Below, in pieces: positions 24,257 through 31,825 of a DNA stretch of 64,000 nucleotides. Position numbers and translations under genes: made by a program. Under the pieces are notes generated by a model, which was given only the letters and a program-made list of their open reading frames with translations, was not told the DNA's origin and did no database searches. Positions within the stretch are counted from its first letter, which is position 1. The number at the start of each line of letters is the position of its first letter. The DNA comes from Rubrivivax sp. A210 (lineage in GTDB: Bacteria; Pseudomonadota; Gammaproteobacteria; Burkholderiales; Burkholderiaceae_C), in assembly GCF_904426505.1 (NCBI RefSeq), contig NZ_CAJGBN010000067.1, positions 62,001 through 126,000 on the forward strand, given 5' to 3'.

Positions 24257-25092
24257 CCGCCCCTCTCACCCGCCTGCGCCGCCGCGCAGCCCTGGCCCTG
24301 CTGGGTGCCGCGGCACTGACCGCCTGGGGCGGCGCCGCCGCGCAGGAAAAATTCATCGTGATGGCCTCGACCACCTCGACCGAGCAGTCGGGCCTGTTCG
24401 GCCACCTGCTGCCGGCCTTCAAGCAGGCCAGCGGCATCGAGGTGCGCGTGGTGGCGGTGGGCACGGGCCAGGCGCTGGATACGGGGCGCCGCGGCGACGC
24501 CGACATCGTCTTCGTCCACGACTTCATGGCCGAGGAAAAGTTCGTCGCCGAAGGCTTTGCCACCCGGCGCCGCAACGTCATGTACAACGATTTCGTCCTC
24601 ATCGGCCCCAAGGCCGACCCGGGCGGCGTGAAGGGAGGCGACATTGCCGGCGCGCTGCGCAAGCTGGCCCCGTCGCAGCAGCCCTTTGTCTCGCGCGGCG
24701 ACAAGAGCGGCACCCATGCTGCCGAGTTGCGCCTGTGGAAGGCCGCCGGCGTCGACATGGCGGCGGCACGCCCGGCCGGCTACCGCGACTGCGGCTGCGG
24801 CATGGGCCCGGCGCTGAACATGGCCTCGTCGCTGGGCGGCTATGTGTTGGCCGACCGCGGCACCTGGCTGTCGTTCAAGAACCGCGGCGAGCTGGCGGTG
24901 CTGGTCGAGGGCGACAAGTCGCTGTTCAACCAGTACGGCGTGATGGTCGTCAATCCGGCCAAGCACCCGCATGTGAAGGCCGACCTGGCCCAGCGCTTCG
25001 CCGACTGGGTGGTGTCGCCGGCCGGCCAGCAGGCCATCGCCGCCTACCGCATCGGCGGCGAGCAGCTCTTCTTCCCCAACGCGGCGCCTTGA
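24244..25092 (+). CDS. tupA: Tungstate-binding protein TupA
   Basis: A 282-residue periplasmic binding protein with a signal peptide (about 1-33, ending AAAQ). The mature N-terminus MASTTSTEQSGLFGHLLPAF is the oxyanion-contact motif of TupA, and SRGDKSGTHAAELRLW is the second ligand-binding segment of this group. These motifs separate TupA from ModA (molybdate) and WtpA. An unusual pair of Cys occurs at YRDCGCGMG. The start codon lies within the end of tupC and follows AAAGGAGAACTGCC. Confidence 0.93.
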   Translation: MEHLTAPLTRLRRRAALALLGAAALTAWGGAAAQEKFIVMASTTSTEQSGLFGHLLPAFKQASGIEVRVVAVGTGQALDTGRRGDADIVFVHDFMAEEKFVAEGFATRRRNVMYNDFVLIGPKADPGGVKGGDIAGALRKLAPSQQPFVSRGDKSGTHAAELRLWKAAGVDMAAARPAGYRDCGCGMGPALNMASSLGGYVLADRGTWLSFKNRGELAVLVEGDKSLFNQYGVMVVNPAKHPHVKADLAQRFADWVVSPAGQQAIAAYRIGGEQLFFPNAAP

Positions 25093-25122
25093 GCATTGCC
25101 CGGGCCGGGCACCAGCCAGCCT

Positions 25123-25146
25123 GCTCCAGGCGTCACAGCCTGGAGC
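25123..25146 (+). terminator. Hairpin after tupA
   Basis: A perfect 9-base-pair stem (GCTCCAGGC / GCCTGGAGC) with a 6-base loop, 30 bases after the tupA stop. No T-run follows, so it may partly terminate or protect the tupBCA message rather than stop it fully. Confidence 0.45.
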
Positions 25147-25202
25147 AACAGAGTCGAAATCCATGCCCATCTCCGGGTTACGCCTAGGTATCGCTGCGCA
25201 GC

Positions 25203-25226
25203 CGCTATGAACATCATTTCCTATCC
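25203..25226. promoter_or_regulatory. Candidate ModE-type operator before aorA
   Basis: CGCTATGAA, six bases, then TTCCTATCC: again a 9-6-9 layout with 6 of 9 positions symmetric. It shares the CGCTATG half-site with the site before tupB. It lies about 70 bases before the aorA start. Weaker than the tupB site because the right half lacks the outer CG. Confidence 0.4.
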
Positions 25227-25293
25227 CGCTGCAGGCTGACGGTTTCCTGCGGCCGGGTCCCCCCGAACCACGCCGCCACTGGAGAACCCCGCC

Positions 25294-25767
25294 ATGCAGA
25301 AAAGCCTGCATATCAACGCCGAGAAGTGCACCGGCTGCCTGCAGTGCGAGATGGCCTGTTCCTACGAGAACTACGGCGTCATGGCGCCGGCCAAATCGCG
25401 CATCAAGGTCTTCGACTTCCACCACACGGGGCGCAAGGTGCCCTACACCTGCACCCAGTGCGACGAGGCCTGGTGCTTGCACGCCTGCCCGGTCGAGGCG
25501 ATCACGGTCGACAAGACCACTGGCGCCAAGGTGGTGAGCGAGACCACCTGCGTCGGCTGCAAGGTCTGCACCATCAGTTGCCCCTTCGGCACCATCAACT
25601 ACGTGCAGGAAACCGGCAAGGTCCAGAAATGCGACCTCTGCGGGGGCGACCCTGCCTGCGCCACCGCCTGCCCCACCGGCGCCATCACCTATGTCGACGC
25701 CAACTGGACCGGCCTCGGCAAGATGCAGGCCTGGGCCGACAAGCTGGGCAACCAGGCCGCGGCCTGA
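25294..25767 (+). CDS. aorA: Aldehyde oxidoreductase polyferredoxin subunit AorA
   Basis: A 157-residue electron-transfer subunit with sixteen Cys in four ferredoxin-type motifs: C12/15/18/22, C53/56/61/65, C86/89/92/96 and C113/116/122/126. That is enough for four [4Fe-4S] clusters. This DMSO-reductase-chain-B-like layout matches the small subunit of the Aromatoleum-type tungsten aldehyde oxidoreductase (family knowledge). It likely passes electrons from the tungsten subunit to the FAD subunit. It begins after CTGGAGAAC and is followed by aorB 18 bases later. No signal peptide, so it is cytoplasmic. Confidence 0.9.
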   Translation: MQKSLHINAEKCTGCLQCEMACSYENYGVMAPAKSRIKVFDFHHTGRKVPYTCTQCDEAWCLHACPVEAITVDKTTGAKVVSETTCVGCKVCTISCPFGTINYVQETGKVQKCDLCGGDPACATACPTGAITYVDANWTGLGKMQAWADKLGNQAAA

Positions 25768-25785
25768 AAGACAAGGAGAAACGAT

Positions 25786-27633
25786 ATGTCCTGGGCTGGA
25801 AAACTCCTGCGCGTCAACCTCAGCGCCGGCACGGTGAAATCCGAGCCGCTCAACATGCAATGGGCGCGCGACTATCTGGGCTCGCGCGGCCTTGCCACCA
25901 AGTACTTTGCCGAAGAGGTCGACGCCAAGGTCGACCCGCTGTCCGAGGCCAACAAGATCATCTGGTCCACCGGGCCGCTGACCGGCACCATGGCCTCCAC
26001 CGGCGGCCGCTACACCGTGGTCACCAAGGGCCCTCTCACTGGCGCCATCGCCTGCGGCAACTCGGGCGGCTACTGGGGCGCCGAGCTCAAGATGGCCGGC
26101 TGGGACATGATCATCTTCGAAGGCAAGTCGCCCAAGCCGGTGTACCTGTCGATCAGCGATGACGTGGCCGAACTGCGCGACGCCAGCCATCTGTGGGGCA
26201 AATCGGTCTGGCAGACCGAGGAGATGCTCAAGAAGGCGCACCAGGATCCGCAGTTGCGCGTCTCCAGCATCGGCCTGGCGGGCGAGAACGGCGTGCTCTA
26301 TGCCGCCGTCGTCAACGACCTGCACCGCGCCGCCGGGCGCTCGGGCGTGGGCACCGTGGCCGGCTCCAAGAACCTCAAGGCCATCGCGGTGCGCGGCACC
26401 AAGGGCGTGGGCAACTTCGCGAACGCGAAGGAGTTCATGAAGGTCACCTTCGAGAAGAAGAAGATCCTGGCCGAGAACGGCGTCACCGGCCAGGGCCTGC
26501 CGGCCTACGGCACCCAGGTGCTGATGAACGTCATCAACGAGGTCGGCGCCCTGCCCACCCGCAACCACCGCACGAGCCAGTTCGAAGGCGCCAAGGACAT
26601 CTCGGCCGAGGCCATGGGCACGCCGCGCGCCACCGACGGCAAGAAGCACCTGGTCACCAACCAGGCCTGCTTCGGCTGCACCATCGCCTGCGGCCGCATC
26701 AGCAAGCTTGACCAGGGCCACTTCACGGTGCAGAACAAGCCCGAGTACTGGGGCGCCAGCGGCGGCCTCGAGTACGAATCGGCCTGGTCGCTGGGCGCCT
26801 CCAACGGCGTCAACGACCTCGAGGCGCTGCAATACGCCAACATGATCTGCAACGAACAGGGCTTCGACCCCATCTCCTTCGGCGCCACCGTCTCGGCGGT
26901 GATGGAGCTGTACGAGATGGGCGTGCTCACGAAAGAGCAGATCGGCATCGAGGCGCCCTTCGGCTCGGCTCGCGCGCTGACCTTCATGGCCGAGATCACC
27001 GCCCGTGGTGAAGGCTTCGGCAAGGAAATCGGCCAGGGCAGCCGACGCCTGTGCGACAAGTACGGCCACCCCGAGATCAGCATGAGCGTCAAGAGCCAGG
27101 AGTTCCCGGCCTATGACGGCCGCGGCATCCAGGGCATGGGCCTGACCTACGCCACCAGCAACCGCGGCGCCTGTCACCTGCGCAGCTACACCGTGGCCTC
27201 CGAGGTGCTGGGCATCCCGGTCAAGACCGACCCGCTCACCGCCGAGGGCAAGCCCGAGCTGGTGAAGGCCTTCCAGGACGCCACCGCCGCCTTCGACGCC
27301 GCCGGCATCTGCCTGTTCACCAGCTTCGCCTGGACGCTGGCCGACGTGGCGCCGCAAGTGGCCGCCGCCTGCGGTGAGGAGTTCACGCTCGAGAAGCTGG
27401 GCGAGATCGGCGAGCGCATCTGGAACATGGAACGCGACTTCAACAACCGCGCCGGCTTCACCAAGGCCGACGACACCCTGCCCAAGCGCTTGCTGACCGA
27501 AGCCGTGACCAGCGGCCCGGCCAAGGGCCTGGTGAGCAAGCTGCCCGAGATGCTGCCGCACTACTACGACATCCGCGGCTGGCACCCTGACGGCACGCTC
27601 AAGCCCGAGACGCGGGCACGCCTGGGGCTGTGA
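25786..27633 (+). CDS. aorB: Tungsten aldehyde:ferredoxin oxidoreductase large subunit AorB
   Basis: The 615-residue catalytic subunit that oxidises aldehydes to carboxylic acids at a bis-pterin tungsten site. The [4Fe-4S] ligands are C295, C298 and C302 (ACFGCTIACG) and C509 (GICLF). Their spacing matches the Pyrococcus furiosus enzyme (288, 291, 295, 494). Pterin-binding segments IGLAGENGVLYAAVVNDLHRAAGRSGVG and the N-terminal WSTGPLTGTMASTGGRYTVVTKGPLTG pattern are conserved. The Asp-x-x-Gly-Leu/Cys pterin motif is represented by DAAGIC. Ribosome site AAGGAGAAACG precedes the ATG. Substrate range is not predictable here. Confidence 0.95.
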   Translation: MSWAGKLLRVNLSAGTVKSEPLNMQWARDYLGSRGLATKYFAEEVDAKVDPLSEANKIIWSTGPLTGTMASTGGRYTVVTKGPLTGAIACGNSGGYWGAELKMAGWDMIIFEGKSPKPVYLSISDDVAELRDASHLWGKSVWQTEEMLKKAHQDPQLRVSSIGLAGENGVLYAAVVNDLHRAAGRSGVGTVAGSKNLKAIAVRGTKGVGNFANAKEFMKVTFEKKKILAENGVTGQGLPAYGTQVLMNVINEVGALPTRNHRTSQFEGAKDISAEAMGTPRATDGKKHLVTNQACFGCTIACGRISKLDQGHFTVQNKPEYWGASGGLEYESAWSLGASNGVNDLEALQYANMICNEQGFDPISFGATVSAVMELYEMGVLTKEQIGIEAPFGSARALTFMAEITARGEGFGKEIGQGSRRLCDKYGHPEISMSVKSQEFPAYDGRGIQGMGLTYATSNRGACHLRSYTVASEVLGIPVKTDPLTAEGKPELVKAFQDATAAFDAAGICLFTSFAWTLADVAPQVAAACGEEFTLEKLGEIGERIWNMERDFNNRAGFTKADDTLPKRLLTEAVTSGPAKGLVSKLPEMLPHYYDIRGWHPDGTLKPETRARLGL

Positions 27634-27654
27634 CCCCCGCCTGAAGCAGGCCCG

Positions 27655-27676
27655 AAGGCGGTGTTCGCACCGCCTT
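27655..27676 (+). other. TTCG-capped hairpin between aorB and aorC
   Basis: AAGGCGGTG, TTCG, CACCGCCTT: a perfect 9-base-pair stem closed by a UUCG tetraloop, 22 bases after the aorB stop and 24 bases before the aorC start. The tail (CCTCATTTCTGG) is pyrimidine-rich but is not a clear T-run. It may attenuate or stabilise the message so that aorA-aorB are made in excess of aorC. Confidence 0.6.
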
Positions 27677-27699
27677 CCTCATTTCTGGAGACACCCCCG

Positions 27700-29076
27700 A
27701 TGAAGCACCTGATCCTCGGCGCCGGCCCGGCTGGCGTCATTGCCGCCGAGACCATCCGCAAGCATGCCCCCGCCGACGAGATCGTCATCGTCGGCGACGA
27801 GCGCGAAGCGCCCTATTCGCGCATGGCCATCCCCTACCTGCTGATGGGCAACATCCAGGAGCCGGGCACGCACCTGCGCCACGGCGGCGACCACTACCAG
27901 CGCCTGGGCATCACGCTGCACCACGGTCGCGCCGTCAAGCTCGACAGCGCCGCGCGCACGGTGACGCTGGACGACGGCAGTACCCTGGCCTTCGACCGCC
28001 TGCTCATCGCCACCGGCTCGTCCACCGTCAAGCCGCCCATCCCTGGCGCCGACGGCCCCGGCGTCCACCCCTGCTGGACGCTGGAAGATGCGCGCGCCAT
28101 CATGAAGCTGGCCCGTCCTGGCGCGCAGGTGCTGCAGATGGGCGCCGGCTTCATCGGCTGCATCATCATGGAGGCGCTGGCGGCGCGCGGCGTCAAGCTC
28201 AGCGTGGTCGAGATGGGCGACCGCATGGTGCCGCGCATGATGGGGCCCACCGCCGGCGGCATGATCAAGGACTGGTGCCAGGCCAAGGGCGTGACCGTCT
28301 ACACCGGCGCCCGCGTCGAGGCCATCGAGCGTCCCGCCGCCGCACAGCAGAGCGGCCACGGCGGTGGCGGCCTGCTCGGCAAGATTGCCGCCGCGGTGGG
28401 CCTGGGCGGCGACAAGCCGGAGGCCAGGCCCGAGCCCCACGGCGCGGCCATGAACGTGCGCCTGTCCACCGGCCAGACGGTGGCGGCCGACCTGGTGATC
28501 AGCGCCGTCGGCGTGCGGCCCAACATCGGCTTTCTCGAGCACTCGGGGGTGCGCTGCCTGGTCGGTGTGCTGACGGATGAACACCTGCAGACCAATGTGC
28601 CCGGCATCTATGCCGCGGGCGACTGCGCCGAGGCCTTCGACAAGATCGCCGGCAAGACCATCGTCAGCGCTATCCAGCCCAATGCCGCCGAGCAGGCCCG
28701 CGTGGCCGCGCTCAACATGGTCGGCAAGCCCATCGAATTGCGCGGCGTCACCCAGATCAACGTGCTCGACACCCTGGGCTTGATCTCGGCCAGCTTCGGC
28801 AACTGGGAAGGCGTGGCCGGCGGCCAGCACGTCGAGCTGACCGAGCGCGAAGCCGGCGGCGGTGGCCGCCACCTGAGCCTGCAGTTCGCCGACGACCGCC
28901 TGATCGGCTGCAATGCCATCGGCTGGACCCAGCATGTGGGCGTGATGCGCGGCCTGGTCGAGGGCCAGGTGGCGCTGGGGCCGTGGAAGGACAAGCTGCT
29001 GCACGACCCGACGCGGCTGATGGAGGCCTACCTCGACTGCGCCCAAGCGCAAGCCAGCTTCGCCCACACCCGTTGA
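27700..29076 (+). CDS. aorC: FAD-dependent NAD oxidoreductase subunit AorC
   Basis: A 458-residue pyridine-nucleotide-disulfide-reductase-fold protein. FAD-binding motif HLILGAGPAGVIAAE is at residues 3-17, a second dinucleotide motif VLQMGAGFIGCIIMEAL at about 144-160, and the flavin-closing GIYAAGDCAEA near 305-315. In the Aromatoleum enzyme the third subunit of this type lets NAD accept electrons or donate them for acid reduction; by analogy this is AorC. A Gly/His/Lys/Pro-rich insert (about residues 210-250) interrupts the NAD domain. ATG 27700 follows CTGGAG. Confidence 0.88.
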   Translation: MKHLILGAGPAGVIAAETIRKHAPADEIVIVGDEREAPYSRMAIPYLLMGNIQEPGTHLRHGGDHYQRLGITLHHGRAVKLDSAARTVTLDDGSTLAFDRLLIATGSSTVKPPIPGADGPGVHPCWTLEDARAIMKLARPGAQVLQMGAGFIGCIIMEALAARGVKLSVVEMGDRMVPRMMGPTAGGMIKDWCQAKGVTVYTGARVEAIERPAAAQQSGHGGGGLLGKIAAAVGLGGDKPEARPEPHGAAMNVRLSTGQTVAADLVISAVGVRPNIGFLEHSGVRCLVGVLTDEHLQTNVPGIYAAGDCAEAFDKIAGKTIVSAIQPNAAEQARVAALNMVGKPIELRGVTQINVLDTLGLISASFGNWEGVAGGQHVELTEREAGGGGRHLSLQFADDRLIGCNAIGWTQHVGVMRGLVEGQVALGPWKDKLLHDPTRLMEAYLDCAQAQASFAHTR

Positions 29077-29131
29077 AAGTCCGCTGAAGACCCGCGCCGA
29101 AGCCCGGCCCGCCACCGGGCATCATCACGCC

Positions 29132-29386
29132 ATGCACATCACCTTCAAGCTCTACGCCAGCCTGGGCGACTACCTGCCCGCCGAGCGCCGACGCGGCAAC
29201 GAGATGCCGCTCGAAGTGGCCGAAGGCGCCACCATCGCCCAGGTGCTGGCGCCCTTTGCCCTGCCCCAGAAGATGGTGCACCTGGTGCTCGTCAACGGCC
29301 ATTTCGTGGCCCCCGAACAGCGCGAGGCCAAGGTGCTGGCCGAGGGCGATGTGCTGGCCATCTGGCCCCCCATCGCCGGCGGCTGA
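29132..29386 (+). CDS. moaD: MoaD/ThiS-family sulfur carrier
   Basis: An 84-residue ubiquitin-fold protein ending in Gly-Gly (PPIAGG), the C-terminus that is thiocarboxylated to supply sulfur for the pterin dithiolene. The pattern LEVAEGATIAQVLAPF and AEGDVLAIWPPIAGG is typical. Being inside the aor run it may serve tungsten-cofactor synthesis specifically, possibly as a second MoaD in the genome. Its stop overlaps the next start (TGATG), implying coupled translation. Confidence 0.88.
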   Translation: MHITFKLYASLGDYLPAERRRGNEMPLEVAEGATIAQVLAPFALPQKMVHLVLVNGHFVAPEQREAKVLAEGDVLAIWPPIAGG

Positions 29387-29694
29387 TGGCCCTGTCCGCC
29401 CCCGCATCCGAGCGCTTCGAGCGCGAATACGGCTGCACCGTGGCCGACTGGCTGCGCTGGATGCCCGAGGCCACGGCCGGCCATGTCCGCACGCATACCG
29501 GCGCGGCCACCCTGGATGTCCTCATCGGGGCCGGCTGCCTGCATCTCGCATGGCAAGTGCTGCCCGAGCGCGTGATCGCGCTGGCGCGGCTGCCGCGGCT
29601 GCAGGTGGCCTTCCACTTCGATGGCGTGGCAGCGCCGGTGCGCAGCGAGTTCATGCGCCGCTTCGATCTGCACCTCCAGCGCGGCGGCGGCTGA
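29386..29694 (+). CDS. Small conserved-looking protein of the aor run, function unknown
   Basis: No family recognised. The product is 102 residues, cytoplasmic (no signal or membrane helix), with an aromatic N-terminal motif (REYGCTVADWLRWMPEATAGH), an alternating hydrophobic middle (AATLDVLIGAGCLHLAWQVLPER) and a basic C-terminal half (FMRRFDLHLQRGGG). Cys at about 17 and 51 and several His could bind a cofactor. It starts inside the moaD stop, so the two are probably made in a fixed ratio. Its place between moaD and the ModE-like gene suggests a role in tungsten-cofactor handling or AorB maturation; this is inference. Confidence 0.75.
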   Translation: MALSAPASERFEREYGCTVADWLRWMPEATAGHVRTHTGAATLDVLIGAGCLHLAWQVLPERVIALARLPRLQVAFHFDGVAAPVRSEFMRRFDLHLQRGGG

Positions 29695-29718
29695 CCGGCC
29701 GCCGGTTATCGTGCGCGC

Positions 29719-30840
29719 ATGAAGAGTCGCGGCGTTCAGCTTCACTACCAGTTCGGGGCCGACAGCCCGGCCTCGCGCCAGGGCGGGGCCGATGTCGACA
29801 ACCCGCTCTTCGACCTGCTCTCGGCCCTGGCCGCCGCCGGCTCCATCCAGCACGCGGCCCTGGCCCTGGGCGTCTCTTACCGCCACCTCTGGGGCTCGCT
29901 CAAGTCCTGGGAAGAGCAGCTTGGCGAAGCCCTGGTGACCTGGGTGCGCGGCCAGCCGGCGCGGCTGACGCCCTTTGCCGAACGCCTGCTGTGGGCCGAA
30001 CGCCAGGCGCGCGTGCGCATGGCGCCACACATCGAGGCGCTGCGCCACGAGCTGCAGCGCGTGCTCGACGAGGCGCTGGACGGGAGCCGCCAGGTGCTGC
30101 GCGTCGATGCCAGCCACGATCTGCTGCTGCCCCAGCTGCAGGCCCTGGCGGTAGAGCAGCGCCGCCTGCACATCGAGCTGCGCTTTGCCGGCACGCTGGA
30201 CGCGCTGCGTTCGCTGGCCCAGGGCCGCTGCCTGGTGGCCGGCTTCCATGTGCCGCTGGCGCTGGACCGCGGCCAGGCCTATGCGCGCGCACTGCGACCC
30301 CTGCTCAAGCCCGGCGTCCACAAGCTGATCGCCGGCATGCGGCGGCGCCAGGGGCTGATCGTGGCGGCGGGCAACCCGCTGGCCGTGGCCGGCCTGGCCG
30401 ATGTCGTCGGGCGCGGCCTGCGCTTTGCCGGCCGCGAGCCGGGCTCGGGCACCCACCTGCTGGCCGAGCACCTGGCCGAACAGGCCGGCGTCGATCTGGC
30501 CCGCCTGGCGGTGAGTGCGGTCGAGAACAGCCATCTCGCGGTGGCCACCGCGGTGGCCAGCGGTGCCGCTGAGGTCGGCCTCGGCCTTGAAGCCGCGGCC
30601 GCCGCCAGCGCGCTGGGCTTCGTACCGCTGGTCGAGGAAGAGTATTTCCTGGTCTGCCTGGCCGACACGCTGGAGCAACCCGCCGTGCTGGCGCTGCGCG
30701 AGGCCCTGGCCTCGGCCGCCTGGCGCGAGGCGGTGCAGGCGCGCGCCGGCTACAGCGCCGCGCCGGCGGCCGGCCAGGTGCTGTCGCTCACGCGCGCCCT
30801 GCCCTGGTGGCAATTCCGCAAGCCGCGGACGGCGGCCTGA
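29719..30840 (+). CDS. ModE-type HTH regulator with binding-protein-like domain
   Basis: A 373-residue protein. Residues about 30-105 form a winged helix-turn-helix of ModE/LysR type (LFDLLSALAAAGSIQHAALALGVSYRHLWGSLKSWE). Residues about 130-340 resemble the PBP-like domain related to molybdate-binding proteins (LRVDASHDLLLPQL, GREPGSGTHLLAEHL, VGLGLEAAA). There is no molbindin/TOBE domain as in E. coli ModE. The GSGT segment is the type that holds oxyanions, so tungstate or molybdate may be sensed directly. Probably controls tupBCA and aor through the two 9-6-9 sites. Confidence 0.82.
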   Translation: MKSRGVQLHYQFGADSPASRQGGADVDNPLFDLLSALAAAGSIQHAALALGVSYRHLWGSLKSWEEQLGEALVTWVRGQPARLTPFAERLLWAERQARVRMAPHIEALRHELQRVLDEALDGSRQVLRVDASHDLLLPQLQALAVEQRRLHIELRFAGTLDALRSLAQGRCLVAGFHVPLALDRGQAYARALRPLLKPGVHKLIAGMRRRQGLIVAAGNPLAVAGLADVVGRGLRFAGREPGSGTHLLAEHLAEQAGVDLARLAVSAVENSHLAVATAVASGAAEVGLGLEAAAAASALGFVPLVEEEYFLVCLADTLEQPAVLALREALASAAWREAVQARAGYSAAPAAGQVLSLTRALPWWQFRKPRTAA

Positions 30841-30852
30841 GCCAGGCTGGCT

Positions 30853-31815
30853 TCAGGGCTTCGCAGTCCCCAGCGCCTGCCGCTCGTAGAGCGGGTAGAG
30901 GTGGGCCACATTGCGGATGTACTCGGTGCCGAAGGCGGCCCAGCGCCTGAAGTCTTCCGGCACTGGGGCGCGCAGCACCTCGTTCATCTCCAGTCCCTGG
31001 CCGGCCCAGCGCGCAAAGCTCTGGTCCAGCCAGGCCAGATAGGCGCGCGTCTGCGCCAGGCCACGCCTGCCCTCATGCACCGGCCCGTGGCTGGGCACCA
31101 CCGTGCGCAGGCCCAGGGCTTCGAGCCCGTCCAGGCTGGCCTGCCAGGCTGGGATGCGGGCGTGCGGCGTGGTCGGCACGCGGTCGGCGAAGACCAGGCC
31201 ACCGACGAAGGCGATGCCGCTCGTGCGATCAACCAGCACCAGGTCTGAAGCCGTGTGGCCTTGCAGCGCATGCCAGTCGAAGTCGCGCGAGCCCAGGCGC
31301 CACTGGCCCGTGGCCGCCGGGGTGGCGAAATCGCGGTCGGGCGCCAGGGTCTCGGTGCCTTTCATCCAGTCGCCGCAGAGGCGATAGAGATTGCTCTCGT
31401 AGGCCGCGGCCTCGCGTGCGATGCCATCGCGCGTGAGCTTGGTGGCCAGGCGCGGCACGTCGGCAAAGGCCTGATTGCCGAGGAAGTAATCGGGGTGGAG
31501 GTTGAGGTGCAGCACCTGGGCCACCGGCTCGGCCGCGGTGCGTGCGATGAGGGCGCGCAACTGCTCGCCATAGCGTCGGCTGGGCCCGGTGTTGATGACC
31601 AGCACGCCGGCGCCGGTGGCGATGAAGGCGGTGTTGATGATGTTGCAGCCGTTGGCCGGACTGAAATCGGCGTTGTCGCCCTCCACCACCCAGACGCCGG
31701 GGGCCAGTGCGCGTGCGCTCAGGCGGTAGTCCAGGCTGGCCTGGTCGGCGCGCTGCGCCCGGGCGGCCATGGGCAGCAGCGTCAACAGGCACAGCAGGGC
31801 CGCCAGCAGCCTCAT
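30853..31815 (-). CDS. Metallo-beta-lactamase-fold protein, quinoprotein relay type
   Basis: A 320-residue exported protein (signal peptide about 1-20, ending ARAQ). The overall pattern, a late GHTASDLVLVD, an FVGGLVFADRVPT segment and PSHGPVHEG, fits the group annotated as quinoprotein relay system zinc metallohydrolase 1 that accompanies PQQ dehydrogenases. The usual HxHxDH site is altered: LHLNLHPDYFLGN places Asn105, His107, Asp109 and Tyr110 where His, His, Asp and His are expected. The earlier Asp of VIDTG is Asn75 (VINTG). Zinc binding may be reduced or different. It follows the SoxYZ-like gene by 10 bases. Confidence 0.8.
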   Translation of the reverse strand: MRLLAALLCLLTLLPMAARAQRADQASLDYRLSARALAPGVWVVEGDNADFSPANGCNIINTAFIATGAGVLVINTGPSRRYGEQLRALIARTAAEPVAQVLHLNLHPDYFLGNQAFADVPRLATKLTRDGIAREAAAYESNLYRLCGDWMKGTETLAPDRDFATPAATGQWRLGSRDFDWHALQGHTASDLVLVDRTSGIAFVGGLVFADRVPTTPHARIPAWQASLDGLEALGLRTVVPSHGPVHEGRRGLAQTRAYLAWLDQSFARWAGQGLEMNEVLRAPVPEDFRRWAAFGTEYIRNVAHLYPLYERQALGTAKP

Positions 31816-31825
31816 CGAAGCGGTC

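Noticed and set aside
22842..25092. Molybdate transporter ModABC
   Set aside because: The binding protein has the STTS and SRGDKSGTH motifs of TupA, the ATPase lacks a TOBE domain, and the genes adjoin a tungsten enzyme.
24139..27585. A 1148-codon open frame on the minus strand opposite tupA, aorA and aorB
   Set aside because: Same high-GC antisense effect; the plus-strand genes have clear catalytic motifs and ribosome sites.
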